Shown: piece by piece, positions 11,283 to 23,760 of the stretch
How the letters are laid out: each line of letters begins with the position of its first letter
Numbering within the stretch: position 1 is the stretch's first letter
From: Gordius sp. MW1
Taxonomy: Eukaryota; Nematomorpha; Gordioida; Gordea; Gordiidae
Length of the DNA stretch: 64,000 nt
Assembly (NCBI GenBank): GCA_964036665.1
Contig: OZ038527.1
Location: 17,134,221 to 17,198,220, forward strand
Direction: 5' to 3'
Notes under the pieces: model-generated
Databases searched by the model: none
Told to the model about the DNA's origin: nothing
What the model saw: only the letters and a program-made list of their open reading frames with translations
Translations under genes and position numbers: made by a program

Positions 11283-13924
11283 AGGCTCTAGATATCAAAT
11301 ATTCTCACAGTAGTGGTCCTGGAGGGCAAAACATCAATGCACGTAATTTTAATGATTAAATTTTTTATCCATATTAGGGAAAACGAAAGTTGAAATAAAG
11401 TTTGAATTAGAAAAGGCCTCTTGGATTCCAAACAATATTAAAGAAAAAATACGAGAAAGGGTATGATAATAATTAGAAATTAGTTAGTAAATTTTTATAC
11501 ATGCTTTAGAGGGCAAACAGTTAGCTAAAATAACCACTCATTTTATTTGCTTTAAACTTTTTGTACACATTTTTTATTTAAATTTATGCACAAAAATCCT
11601 ATTATACCATAATTTAATTATAAACTTCTCTATATTTACAAGCATCTTTTTTTTCCTATATTGTCTAAAACTTAAAATGTAATTACTTGATTTCAGTGTA
11701 TTTAATTAGTGTTGATTTGGTCTTATTAAAGAACACCATTAAATTTTTATTAAGAAACTTATATTTTAAATTGGAAAATTCCCCCATGTTCTTTAAATAC
11801 AAACGGCCTATTATTTACCTATCTATTCTTGATTTGTTTAAACAACTTATCTCATCATAATTAAAAAATATACTTTATTTACACATATTCATTCAGTTAA
11901 ACCAATACATCCTTTTAGGTTAAAGTTTTTTTATCAGTTTGTTTGCATTTAATTATTAATTGGGCATATTATGGAGCTTTATTTCTGAGACTTTGATTAA
12001 TATAAATTTATTCACTAATTAGCCTGCACAACATTGGCGTAAATGAGGGGGGCCCTGTTTTTTGATTTAGTTACATCAAAGACTTTAAGGCACTTATAAA
12101 AACCTAAAAACATAATATATGCATCTAATGTTTTTTTATTTAATTTATGACAAAATGTGTTGTAAAATTTTTTTTTTGCCAGATTCCCCCCCCCCCCTCG
12201 TGAAAATTCTGGCTACGCGCCTGCTGCACAACCTCTATTTAATTACAAATTTAATTCAAAAAAAGACAGCCATCTTGAAATAACCTTAATTAACATAATC
12301 ATATGAAGTGTATTTGTCAAAATCAGTTACAAAATATATTATTCATTTTCTCTAATTCACAAACATATATAAAGCAGAATTTTTTCATAAATAGTTGGCA
12401 TATAGATGGTGCTATTAAGGTATTGTATTAAAAATTGTTTTTCTCCAATTGATAATATATTTAATGTACAAAAAAGGTTCAAATAAATAATTTTTAAGTA
12501 ACCTGTATTTCTTATATTAAAACAAATTTGTAAGGAATAGCCAGTACCAGTTTAAATATCTTTCTAGCATTGATTAAAGATCATTCACCCCAGATTTAAT
12601 ACTTAATTAAAATAATACGCATTCAAAGTTCACTCAAGGCTATTGGAATCTACTATTTATATGTATTACAAAGATGCCATGACCATAATTTGATAAATGA
12701 ACTCATATATAATTTATTTCATTAATATATTAGCCTTAAATTTAAAGATTCTTCTTTAACATTTTTATCTATTCATTTGTTGAAGTTTTTCTATCAAATT
12801 GTCTTTTTTTCTTTTGACCACAAATTTAGGAATTATCAATTTTTGGGTTTGATATATATTTTTTATCTTGATGGTAATTTTTAATGTTGCAGTTTGATCC
12901 TTAGAGTGGTCAGTTCAGATTTATATTATCTTGAAGTAATTTCAATCAGTACTAGGCAAGTCTTCGTAAACCCTAAGTTTTTGGGCTACACAATAATATT
13001 TGCGAAATTGAACAATTCTCAAAAAATTTCGTTATAATCATCCATTTATTCCATTCCAATTAAGCACTAAGAAAAACATTGCTATCCAAACCTTAAACGA
13101 TTTAACTTGCTTAGACATAACACATTATTCCATGGCTTTAAGTTTTAGCCCAATTTTATTTTAAAAATTCCATTGGACTTATATCTCATTATAAAAATTA
13201 TTTGTTTTTTTTTTAAATTTATTATGGGTGGAGTCGAGGTCAAGGTTATATTTATGTTCATATTAATCTCTTAATCAAATAACCAGTATCTTATGTTCGC
13301 GCCTGATTCAAAGGCACCGTGTTCCAGTGGAATCTTTGTATTGTTTTTCCTTAAAATCAATTCCTTTATTAAAATATAAAATTAGTACACGTTTTTCTAC
13401 AAAATTATATTTTTATACACCTTATAATAAAATCAATCTTGTGAGAGTAAATTTGGTTAAACTTCGCGATTTTTTCCGTTAGAACTTGAACAAGATAAAC
13501 AGCGAAGGCCACCTAATCATTAAATCGGACAAAACGCGTTACCAATTCTTGAATCAGGCCGATTGTTTCGACAAGTTGCGCAACTTGATATGGAAGGCGC
13601 AAAATGACGAGAGCCTCCCAACTAACCCCCACGACGAAGAATTATACAAGCAAAGGTAAGTAGGGTATTAATACTCGTTCATAATTTTTATATAGGGGAA
13701 AATTTTGAAATAAGTGATATACCCAAAATTTGTTTAACTTCTCCAATTTTGAAATCGAGTTTGTTTTTTATTTAAGGCACGCGAAGGTGTAAACCTCACA
13801 CTTTAAAGCACCTTCGTATATTATTTTAAAATTTAGGCAAGAGTTGGCTGCAAGGGAACGATTGAAGTTGAAGAGAGAGAGAAGCCTGGACAAATTGTTT
13901 AGAAGAACGAACGACCTCGTATGA
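11283..13924 (+). CDS. MRPL58: Mitochondrial peptidyl-tRNA hydrolase ICT1 (large ribosomal subunit protein mL62), 5' end not found
   Basis: Four exons on + join in phase: about 11283-11342 (the start could be 11285), 11378-11460, 13483-13655 and 13837-13924, with stop TGA at 13922. The first gives LDIKYSHSSGPGGQNIN, with the GGQ motif that triggers peptidyl-tRNA hydrolysis. Next come KTKVEIKFELEKASWI and the conserved NKINSEGHLIIKSDKTRYQF and NQADCFDKLRNLI; the last exon gives a basic Arg/Lys tail ending RTNDLV. This order matches ICT1, which rescues stalled mitochondrial ribosomes. Introns are 35, 2022 and 181 bp; the second contains a MITE. The exon for the targeting peptide and start codon was not found upstream. 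The gene converges on the myosin gene. Family resemblance is from memory, not a search. Confidence 0.88.
12033..12223. mobile_element. MITE in MRPL58 intron
   Basis: A 191 bp element ending in CTGGCTACGCGCCTGC on the right and beginning ATTGGCGTAAATGAGG on the left (imperfect inverted repeats). G-run and C-run blocks lie inside each end. It is flanked by a perfect 8 bp duplication tgcacaac (12025-12032 and 12224-12231). It lies within the 2.0 kb MRPL58 intron and has no coding content. Confidence 0.75.
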
Positions 13925-14199
13925 ACGAACACCAAGAACTTCTACGTTTACATTTTCTCATATTTTGTGTACACACATCAATTATTCAATTTGCAAATAG
14001 ATACACACACCAACACACTGGGTAATGGAAGCGAGGGGGTAATGAGATTTGTGTGAGACAAAAAATACAGATAAAATGAGAGGGTTTGTAAATGCGTTGC
14101 CCCACAAGATGCGACCGTGGCTTTGTAAAAGAACCATGGTATTTTTGGTCGACACCAAAATAACACAGTTTTTTACAACACTTCAGCGTACGGTCATTC

Positions 14200-17100
14200 T
14201 CATACGACGATCTTGAGTGCGTTGCCTTTTTTGATGACTTTGGGTAGTTGAGCAAAGGGTTCGTCGCACAGGCTCTGACTTTGTAGCACGTTTACGGTCA
14301 CGAGTGAGGTTAAGAAGAATATATCGAAGCTAGGCATAAAAATAAAGTTAAGCGCATTTCAAGTGATTGAAGCCCAAAATGGTTTTGATTAATAATAATT
14401 TCAAAAAACCTTATATAAATTTCAATCTAAATTTTGATAATTAATCTATCAAATTTTTAGGTTATTTTGGTTTGAGATTTAATCGTGCTATTAGAATTGT
14501 ATTTGAACACTTAATTCGGTTTTTTATAACGATCCAAATATATGTTTCTAAGACTCAATTATAATCGGACGGAGAAAATTTAAGAACTATTTTTATACTA
14601 AAGGGACAAAAGTTTTATTTCAACCCTATCTCCCGTACTACAATCCTTACACGATGTAAATTTTCGCCGCCTATTTACAAAAATTTACATGAACTAATAA
14701 AAAAAAACCTAGTTATAGAGACCGTGGTGTAAAAAGAAGTTTCTTACTTTTGACTTATGATCACGTTGGGAGGCTTGCCGCAACAATTTAATATGACCAG
14801 GTAGAGTTTGGCGGTAATCTCGATGGCGTGGTTGCTGCATATCAAAAAATCCCCTTTGTGATTCCTTTCGCCATCCTAAAAGTTATAACGATCACTTCTA
14901 TAGAGTCGTTCCATTGAAAAAATTCTGACAGGCTATTATAAAACTATAACGTATGTAAGCTCTAATACAATGGACCAAATTTTTTAGATTCACCTCCACG
15001 ATTCTCGCGTAACCGACTGTTAATTTTTAAACCCTAAAAGTATTTGTTTAACTAGAATTTAAAATTAATAAGCTAAATTTTAGTTAACTCTATGTGGCAA
15101 AAAATTTTAAATAAATAAAATATCTGCGAAGTGATATTATAAGTGAATACGTGAAAAATAGAGTAGTTTAATTTAGGATAACCTTATAACATTTTCTACA
15201 GATTATATTATTGCTATAATTATATGTTTTAATATTGTAAGCCAAAGCCGAGTTGGTAAAAACCATATATTTATATAAATGAAATTTTTCTTTTGTCTAA
15301 TCATGTCCCTACCCCTGGCCCTATTATTTAATAAAGATTCATTATAATTACCCTTATCACATTTATTGATATATATATATAAATGGCCCACCCATTTTTA
15401 TATTTGAAACTTGATTTTGAGGTTTGGTTCTTGTTATAAAAAAAAACTGCCTAAAACCGGGCCATGTAAAATTTATAGTGACCTAAATTTTAAAATAAAA
15501 TGGAAATCAAATTATATTAATAATAAATATTTTTGTTTATTATTTTACCTTTTTAGTTCAAGGTAGAATTTTGGGTGACATTTTAAATAATTTTCTCAGC
15601 AGGTTGGGTTAAAATTTATAAAATACATTGAATGGGAGTGGAGATTTAGGTAGAGTTAGTTTAGAAATTGACTACCATTTTATTAGTTTATTTGCTATTA
15701 TAAGCCCATCCTAATATAAAACCTCTTTAAAATCCTCATACAGTTTTAACACCAAAGTATTAAATGTACAAATTCTAAAATTTTACTCGGTGCATTTTTG
15801 GTAAATTTATATTGAAATTAAGAGCCTTTAAATAAATAATTGTTTTTTCGATTGAATCAGTTATTTTGGCAGAAATTAGAAGGTGCTAGTAAATTAAAAT
15901 TGTGTTCCGCCCTAATTTTGCGGCCTCAAAATTACGTTATTGACGGAGTTGAGTTTGAATGCGATGATGCCGTCGTTGAAAGGGCTGAGGCATATGCTAT
16001 CGATTTCCGCTGCCGGGATTATGTACTTGGCTTCTAACGTTCGGTGATCTATGATCAAGAAGCCCTTGGTCGTTATGACTAACAACTTCTGAACGTACTA
16101 CAAAGGAGGCAAATTCAATGATTATAAAAAATACAAGAATTTTTAATAATTAAAAATAATTATATATATTTTCAATAGGCATTTCTAATTAAATGAAATT
16201 ATAAAAAACTATAAAATTCATATGCGAGGTAAACATTCGAAAATTGCGATAGCGTTGAAATGACAAATATTAAGTTCGTGATTAAAAGTAATGCGTCAAA
16301 AAGATGGGAGATTGTGTTAAATCATATAATCTTTAGCCCGAAGGAAAGCAAATTTTTGTAGTCTCTTTCTCGAGTTATTTCTAAAATTTTATAGTTTGTG
16401 TATTAAGCTGTCCTCTAAACTTAATTATAAGACGCGTAGGAAAACTTTATATATTGCCAAAAAAAATATTTACAAATATATCCTTTATGTAAAAATTGCT
16501 ATAATTTAATATACCTAGGCAAATGAGAAAAAAGTTTGACAAAATCGTTTAATCAAACTTATTGGGAACGGGCTGCCCGAAAGAGTTTTCAGCAAGTGGA
16601 GCAAAATTTATTAAATTAATCGGGCTTTCGGGACGGGCGGGCTTAAGTGGGAACTAGAGAACTGCACGGGTGACAAACCCGACCCGATATCGAGTCGGGT
16701 TAAAAATTCTGAAATGTCTTCGGGCTCGGGTTCAAAATTTTAAAAGGCTTTCGGGTCGGGACGGGTTCAAAATTTTAATATGGTTAGGGTCGGATTGGAT
16801 TTAAAGTGTCGCGTCAAAAGTTATGAATCTTATAATGCAAAATACACGGGAAATTTGTTTTTAAATAATGCTATTATGTATAATATTTTTTAATTAATAT
16901 CGAAATGCATAATTGAAGTTCATTCATTCAGTTAATTGCATTCCTTTTGTTTTTTTAAATCTGATTGTTTTAATTTGGACGCAAATTTAAATTTGACTCG
17001 TGAAAGGTAAAATATGTCAACAAAATAATATTTTTAAAAACCCTAGCCCAACCCGATTTAAAACCAAGCAAACTAAACATTTATTAAATATCATTTAAAT

Positions 17101-19562
17101 AAAACTTTAATATAGAATAAAAAAACTCATACAGCCTACATAATATAGCTTTCAAACTTGAGACCCTGTCTACATTAATTTTTTTTAAAGCAAATTATAT
17201 TCTAGTATAGATTTAAAGTAGCTATTAGGACTCTAAAATCAAAAAGTGAATATTTTAAAAAGCTTATTTACTTTAAACTGAATTGACTTTAGTTAGATTA
17301 TAAAGTTAATATTATTAATTGAATAATTCTAGCAAGAGAAATTGAATTATTTGTTCCAAACTTATTTTATATTTTTACGGGAAAATAATTTTCAAATGTA
17401 AAATTTGCCTAAAAGTTTTAATTAAAAAATTCAAGCCAGGCTCAAGCTCGGGTCAGGCCATATAAAAAGAGCATTTTTCGGTTTCCGGACGAAGAAATCT
17501 TATTTTGCAGGGGCCTAGAAACGGCTAAATTTAAAAGAAGCCAAGTATTCTACATAATAAGGGTTTTAAAAGTCTTATATAGTTTTATGTATCCCGAAAT
17601 GCCACTTGTTAAAGAAATTTTTTTCAAGTAGGTCGCCTTTTAAAAGATAGAAGATTATATAAAAAAAATTTACAGGCTCGGGCCGGGCTTTGTATAAAAT
17701 TAGCGGACTGGGCCTGGGCTTATAATTTAATTTTGAGGGACGTCGGGCTTTTAAATTTTTATTATGGGCAGGCCGACTTACCTAAATAGGCCCGTTGCAA
17801 TGGTATTTTTGTAAATAGATGAATTTACCAAACCTTTTAAATTGAGGTTAAAAATGCAGTAGGGCAAAATAATTTAATAAAATAGCAAAAAATTTAAAAC
17901 ATTGCTCTATCTGTAATTCAAAAGTCCATTTAAATGAGATAAAAAAAACTCCACTTTTTTTGCTAAAAAATTACAGATGCTAATAGGTTACATAGCCACA
18001 CTCAAGACATGTGAATAATAAGTTAGATTTTATATCATTTCAAACATTGAAATCAATTATCTAAGGTTGGAATTTTGTGCAGATAGAGCACACCAAATCT
18101 CATGTAGCGATAAGGCAATCAGAATAATAAAAAATGCCGAATATCATTAATTAATTCATAATTTTTTTTAGCAACATGGGTTAATAAACATACCCTTATT
18201 TTAACATGTGTTGTCTTATAAAAACATTAAAAAATAACTATTTAAAAGCTGCAAACAGAACCTTACAAAGTCTATTTAAATGGGAACACCCAAAACTTAT
18301 TGCAAAATTTCAACAACCTGAACCCAACTCAAATATTAGTTTTAACTGATTAAACTAATGAAATAATCAATCAAAAAATTTTATATCAAGAAATATGTTA
18401 AAACCAATAACTTTATTAAAACAATTTAGTAATACTTTGTTTATTGAATGATTTTTTTCATCCAACCTGACATTATTTTAGAGTCATTCAACCAGTTGAG
18501 TTTCAAAATTATCTAATATGTAAGATCAAAAATTCTACTTTACCTAACTCCGCCTTAATATTTTATTTTACCTCTCCTTGATTGCTGTTCTAAAAATACC
18601 TGTTTAAAGAACCAACATTGCTATGTTCACTCGAATCAAATCCTGGCTAAAAATCTTTCAAATTTGATTATATACTTAAAGGGGCTATTTTGAAATCTTA
18701 TTGACTCAAAGAAAATCACCGTCGTCAAATAAATGACATATAACTATAAATTCGAAATTTAAATCAACCTAGCATATTTGCCAGGTTAAAAATGGATATT
18801 TAAGAGTCAATTATTAAAATTAAAATGTATTGTTCACAGCAAATTTTTTAAACGATTATAAATCTGAATTTTTGATCAGATCTATAGTATTAAATCATTG
18901 GTACATGATTTATTTTAAAGTCTCCATATTAAATTACAATATACAAATTAAATTATCAACATTCTGGGATACATTAGTATTATTAGGTATTTTATAAATA
19001 TCAAACTTGCAATATTAAACAATTATTTGATACCATAAGTAATTTTCATAACATATAACATTAAATAACTTACAAAATAAAAAAGGAAATCAAATTGCTT
19101 ACCCTACCATCCCTACGATTGATTTTATGAACAATATCGGCAAAAACAATATAATGGTCATAAGTTTCTTGTGACATCTTTATCCATTTTGGATTTTGTC
19201 TTAATTTAACATAATCTCCACAAAATAGATGATGAACACTAATTTTAAAATACATAAAAAATTTAAACTAAAATACCTTTGCGCATAACTTTGTTTTTTA
19301 TCCTTGAACAATGTACTAGCTATTGCTTTTTCATGCATTTTATTTCTTGTCACTTGATCCAATTTTATCCTAAATTTATAACACTATATAAAAATTATAA
19401 CCAAAATTTTGAACCATTACCCTCCATTTATGAAATATTTTCCTAAGTTCTAGATTCAAACCATTAAATAAATTAGAGCATATTGGCCAACGATTGTCAA
19501 TTGGAGATAAAGTAGGTAGATTTTTAATTATGTTATATAAAAATGTTCTTAACAGATACAAT
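14200..19562 (-). CDS. MYO1B: Class I myosin, tail (TH1) exons; motor exons not found
   Basis: Six minus-strand exons were found: 19421-19562, 19277-19369, 19103-19238, 15936-16097, 14748-14875 and 14200-14329, with stop at 14200-14202. They encode the end of the neck (LPTLSPIDNRWP, RKIFHKWR), then the lipid-binding TH1 domain: FKDKKQSYAQSVHHLF, GDYVKLRQNPKW, VFADIVHKINRRDGR, KLLVITTKGFLIIDHR, SICLSPFNDGIIAFKLN, KGDFLICSNHAIEITAKLY and a C-terminus ending ALKIVV. This most resembles MYO1A/B (Drosophila Myo61F), an actin motor linking membranes to the cytoskeleton. Introns are 51, 38, 3005, 1060 and 418 bp. All joins are in phase except the first, which is off by one base. The ATPase head and IQ motifs must lie above 19.6 kb and were not located. 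Confidence 0.85.
16556..17800. mobile_element. GC-rich hAT-type end fragments inside the myosin intron
   Basis: At 16653 the end TAGAGAACTGCACGGG opens a 'gacccga...cgggtcggg' tract. The following 350 bp are homologous, in inverted orientation, to 31560-32042, including matching AT-rich stretches. The opposite end is not visible. Flanking GC-rich pieces (about 16560-16650 and 17430-17800, 'cgggccgggc') look like ends of one or more other elements. All lie in the 3.0 kb intron of the myosin gene. Boundaries are approximate. Confidence 0.6.
17800..19100. other. Rest of the large myosin intron
   Basis: AT-rich DNA between myosin exons at 15936-16097 and 19103-19238; nothing further recognised. 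Confidence 0.55.
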
Positions 19563-19799
19563 CTGTAACATCGTTGAATGATTAATGTTGAAGTGAGATA
19601 GGTGTCAGATTCATTTTGTATCTAAATAGTTGATAATATATGTGTTATAAACTGTTCATACATTGGAATTAAATATTTGAGGTAACATCTAAACACAAAT
19701 TCATGATTTTGTTTTGATTTTTTCTACAGCCCTTTGATCTTCATATTGGGCTCTCATACGATTAAGGACCTTGACAAGATGTAACGAGTCATCTGTTGG

Positions 19800-20055
19800 G
19801 CTCATGCTTAAATGTCGTATCGGTGCATTCGACCAAAGTTTAACTGACCAAATATCTATGAATGTCTAGAAATATTTAACGAAAATGCTCCTTGAGAGGG
19901 GTTTACTGAGACGAAAACGTTAGGGTTAGTGTTTTAGGTCGGGGTTTTAAGTTAGGGTTTGGGTTAGGATTAGATGCACACATTTTAATAGACAAATGCA
20001 TTTTCGTAAACATTTATTTGTTATTTGCTTTTTGGTCAATTGCAACTGAATCCTT
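19800..20055. mobile_element. Possible MITE with telomere-like core
   Basis: Inverted ends gcattcgaccaaag and ttggtcaattgcaactgaatcc surround a G-rich block of degenerate TTAGGG-type repeats (gttagggttagtgttttagg), followed by 'gattagatgcaca'. The layout resembles the 10808-11003 element. Ends and target duplication were not resolved. Confidence 0.45.
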
Positions 20056-21284
20056 ATATGTTATATGGCTATATCGATAACGGTTTTCTTTATAAACGAC
20101 TCAGCCAGCCTATATCAACCTTAATAACTATTTGCCAAAAAGGACAAGTTTTACGAAGTGCCGACATCTTGTAGTAGATAATCTTGATTTTTGTTTTTAC
20201 TTAATTACTTTCCCCCCTCCCTCCTTGTCTCTCTTTTTCTATGCTAACGGAGGCGGCGGACATTGATACCTAAATTAATAAGTTCAAATGTGAAGTACCT
20301 CGGCAACAATTGTGATAATAAGTCCTAAGCAAGTTGAAATCCACAAAGTTGTGGCTGAATTCTTTGTCGTGATAAAAAAAAAGACTCAGCTTCCCAAATC
20401 ATCTATCCATTTGCCCGAGCCTGACGCCCAAACTAGTGATCCATGGAGAGCCTTCGAGTCCTCCTGTCACCTCAAGGAATAATCAATAATTAATTACGCT
20501 TTTACATACTAACACACTAACAAATGAACACGAAAGAATTAAACGGCATAGTACTTTAACCCGACCAACTAGATGCGATCTTTTTAGGCAAGAACGCTTG
20601 GAAAAAGTTTATTAGCAATCACCTAGTTTACAAGTTCCTGTCAACACGTCAAGAAAATTAATTACCATCCGTATACCACCAAGCCCGCTCCCGCAGTCTG
20701 ACAATGATTCAAGCAGGTACCAGTGTGCAACCGAACTAGGTAAACTATCCATCTCAGTAATTGCCGTAGATGGTATGTAAATTTTTGTTTGACTTATGAT
20801 TTTTATATAAACCGAGTGTGCTGCCTACTGACTTGCGGCACTCTATGCCTGTACTATTGTGACATCTAGTCTAATAGGCCCTTATACACATCTCTAAAGA
20901 TGTAGACTCTCACTCGTCTTAACCCGAGTAAACGTTAAGAAAAACGACTATTAGTCGGGGCGGCCCCTTATATGTATGTATATGGCTATATCAGTGGTCA
21001 GTGCTTCTTTGATATTTCGGTCGAAAAAGTCTTTTGTGTTTCAATGGTAATTTTTTTTACAAAAAATTTGCTTTAAATATTAATTATTGTGCAAAATATA
21101 AGTTTATAAAAAAGTGTTAAGGATTAATATAAACGATGAATTGTTATAGATTATTTATATTATTTAATGCATACGACATAGTTCATAGACTAGATCGACT
21201 GCTCATCAACGCACAATAAGTGTACCCTTTGTTCCATCATTTTAACGATAACATGGTAAATTAGTGATTATATAAATATTAAAA
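20056..21284. other. No gene assigned
   Basis: A + frame at about 20350-20482 (containing SSIHLPEPDAQTSDPWRAF) is protein-like but isolated. At 21184 catagactagatcgactgctcat resembles the terminal repeat of the palindromic MITE at 34162-34621, so a solo end of that family may be present. Motor exons of the myosin were sought here without success. Confidence 0.35.
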
Positions 21285-23462
21285 ACTCGGGCCTTCGGCC
21301 CTCGTGGGAAGGGGGAGAAGGGAAGGGGAGTAGGGGAAGGGAAGAGGGGAAGGGGGAACTCTTCTATACTCCGTATAAACGTAGCATATTTGCTATGCAA
21401 TTTATGGGCGAGAAAGGTGGGAAGGGGCGAGAATGCCTATAGGGGGTATTAGATGCAAAATAATTAGTTAATTAGTTATAGGCCCTTGTAGGGGAGGACA
21501 TAGGGTAATTATCAATGTTAACCAATTCAAAAACGAAAAAAAATTTCGATTTATTTGGCCAATGGTCATTTTTTTATTGGTCAGTAGCCAGCGGACGGTC
21601 AAAAATTCATATTATCATTGGTATTAACATGAACAAATATTAATTTAATTTAAAAAAATTTGAAAAAAAAAATTTGTCCCCTCCCTGACTTGAACCCCAC
21701 ACCTCCAGTTCACAAGCCGGCGCTATAACCACTATACCAGGCTGGCTTTAAAATAGTAGAAGTTATTATGTTATTTATATAGATAATGAAATAATAAAGT
21801 TGTGTTTTATGTTTAGAAAATCAATATATTTCGTCGGTCAGTAGCCAGCGGACGGTCAAAAAGTCATATTATCAATGGTATTAACAAAAACAAAATATTA
21901 ATTTAATGTAAAAAAAAAATTAAAAAAAAAGTTTTTTTTTAGTTTTAAAAAAGGGCTAAATTCTTAAACTACCAGCCCGATTCGCTCGAAACTTTACCCG
22001 TAGGTGCCCAGGGCGGCCGGGGGTAAAATAACCGTTTCAGATTCCTAAAATACCTTTTCATTTTAAAAATATCGGACATTTCCCTGACACACGTGCGGTG
22101 TAATATCTATGACACGTACAAAAATTTTACTAATTATATAAACTTACGCGCGCCATCTAATAAAGTACAATTCGTGTTTGAGTTTAATAGTAGATTCAAT
22201 TTAATTAGAAATAACGGGCTATGATTATACCTTTGAAGGAGGTTTCGAATTTTGTGTTAGTTTCTATCGATATATTTTATCGTAAATTAGAATCTAATAC
22301 CTATATTATTTTTTTAAATATTACTTTTTAGGTTTTCTATGAAATCACAATCTAATTAAATGAAATATATTAACCCAATAAAAAAATATATATGCATTTA
22401 TAAGGTTAAAAATATACATTACATAGTTGGCTGTCTGTTAGACCATCTATAATAAATTTTTAGGTTATATATAAAATTTGGCCAATGGTCATTTTTTTTC
22501 ATTGGTAAGCAGCCAGGACACGGTAAAAGTGGATATAAATTCATAAGTCACAAAAAACGAAAAAAAAAATTTCGAATCACATTTTGGCCAATGGTCATTT
22601 TTTTTCATTGGTCAGCAGCCAGGACACGGTAAAAGTGGATATAAACTTATAATAAAAAACCTAAAAAAAATTTTCGAATCACATTTTGGCCAATGGTCAT
22701 TTTTTTCCATTGGTCAGCAGCCAGGACACGGTAAAAGTGGATATAAATTCATAATAGTCAAAAAAAAACTAAAAAAAAATTTTCGAATTACATTTTGGCC
22801 AATGGTCATTTTTTTCCATTAATCAGCAGCCAGGACACGGTAAAAATGGATATAAATTCATAATAGTCAAAAAAAACAAAAAACAAATTTCGAATCACAT
22901 TTTGGCCAATGGTGATTTTTTTCCATTGGTCAGCAGCCAACGGACGGTCAAAAAGGCATAATAGCAATGGTAGTAATAGGAACAATCATAATAGTCAAAA
23001 AAAAAACGAAAAAATAAACTCGGATTCACATTTTGGCCAATGGTCATTTTTTTCATTGGTCAGCAGCCAGCGGACGGCCAAAAAGTCTTATTATCAATGA
23101 TAGTAACAAGAACAATCATAAGAGTCAAAAAAAACTCCGGGATTCTAACCCCAAAACTAGTTAAATTGCATAGCAATTACCAAAATTTAAATATAGATAT
23201 ACTTATGCATTAATTTAACGTAGCAATTAAAACCCGACCCCGCCCGAAAGCGAGGGAGATAGAGATGAGGGGTGGGGCACCTCTTGATAGAGATGAGGGG
23301 TGGGGCACCTCTTTCTCATGCATTAATTTAAAAAATCGATAACCTAATATACCCAATGCAAATAGATAGGGAGGGTAACGGACGGACAACGGACAGACAA
23401 CGGACAACGGACAGACAACGGACAACCAAAAACGAGCCCATAAATTGCATAGCAATTAATAA
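21285..23462. mobile_element. Tandem-repeat element H1 (Helentron/HINE-like)
   Basis: Starts with a hairpin, GGGCCTTCGGCCC, inside actcgggccttcggccctcg, then a purine-rich tract. It has subterminal inverted repeats TTGCTATGCAATTTATGGGC (about 21390-21410) and GCCCATAAATTGCATAGCAA (about 23436-23455). The core (about 22480-23130) holds tandem units of about 100-130 bp, each beginning 'ttggccaatggtcatttttt'. Near the right end are a duplicated 'gatgaggggtggggcacctct' and a short acaacggac-type repeat. The same arrangement occurs at 39067-40550 and, less completely, from 49514. Terminal hairpin, subterminal inverted repeats and tandem core match what is known of Helentron-derived HINE/DINE elements; this assignment is inference. 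Open frames at 22909-23571 are repeat translations. Confidence 0.65.
21680..21835 (-). repeat. tRNA-like segment plus hAT fragment inside H1
   Basis: On the minus strand tggtatagtggttatagcgc resembles a Pol III A box and ggttcaagtc a B box, with an anticodon-arm-like stretch between. Next to it, 21735-21835 matches 38935-39035 of the hAT element at 38332-40634, which also carries a tRNA-like block. So this is best read as a deleted hAT fragment lying within the H1 element, not a functional tRNA gene. Confidence 0.55.
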
Positions 23463-23581
23463 TTTTTGTAATTTAAATAATCTTAAAAAGGTAAATAAAA
23501 ATATTGAATTGGGTAGATATCCAAAACAGCATTCTACAATAAATATCATTTATACATTACATAAAAATTAAAAATGTATGT

Positions 23582-23760
23582 AATATAAAATATTTGTTGG
23601 GGCTGATTCGCCCATTATTTATGCACATAATTCGCCAATCAGACATGATTTTAAATAGAATGATTCCGAAGTTATACCTTGACAATTATATTATATTTAC
23701 CAAGTAAATAAACTTTCAAACGTAATCACAAATAATCAAGGACATATTTATGATGTCAGA
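23582..23760 (+). repeat. Dispersed repeat X, intact copy
   Basis: Begins aaaatatttgttggggctgattcgcc and continues past ttataccttgacaatta to cacaaataatcaaggacata. A second copy is split: 24914-25036 matches the first part and 32043-32310 the second, the gap being the large hAT insertion. This copy therefore shows the uninterrupted target. Confidence 0.75.

Noticed and set aside
13986..14255. Minus-strand frames of 62 and 89 codons
   Set aside because: They overlap the end of the last myosin exon in the wrong frame and extend into the 3' UTR region.
19712..19815. Minus-strand frame SPTDDSLHLVKVLNRMRAQY upstream of the myosin exons
   Set aside because: It lies where a neck exon could be, but has no IQ motif or motor-domain resemblance and its phase does not fit the next exon.
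21690..21750. Functional tRNA gene
   Set aside because: A-box and B-box matches are present but no proper acceptor stem can be drawn, and the block is part of a repeated hAT fragment.
22480..23130. Regularly spaced repeats that could suggest a CRISPR-like array
   Set aside because: Units are contiguous tandem repeats of about 100-130 bp with no unique spacers, in a eukaryotic transposon; no cas genes.
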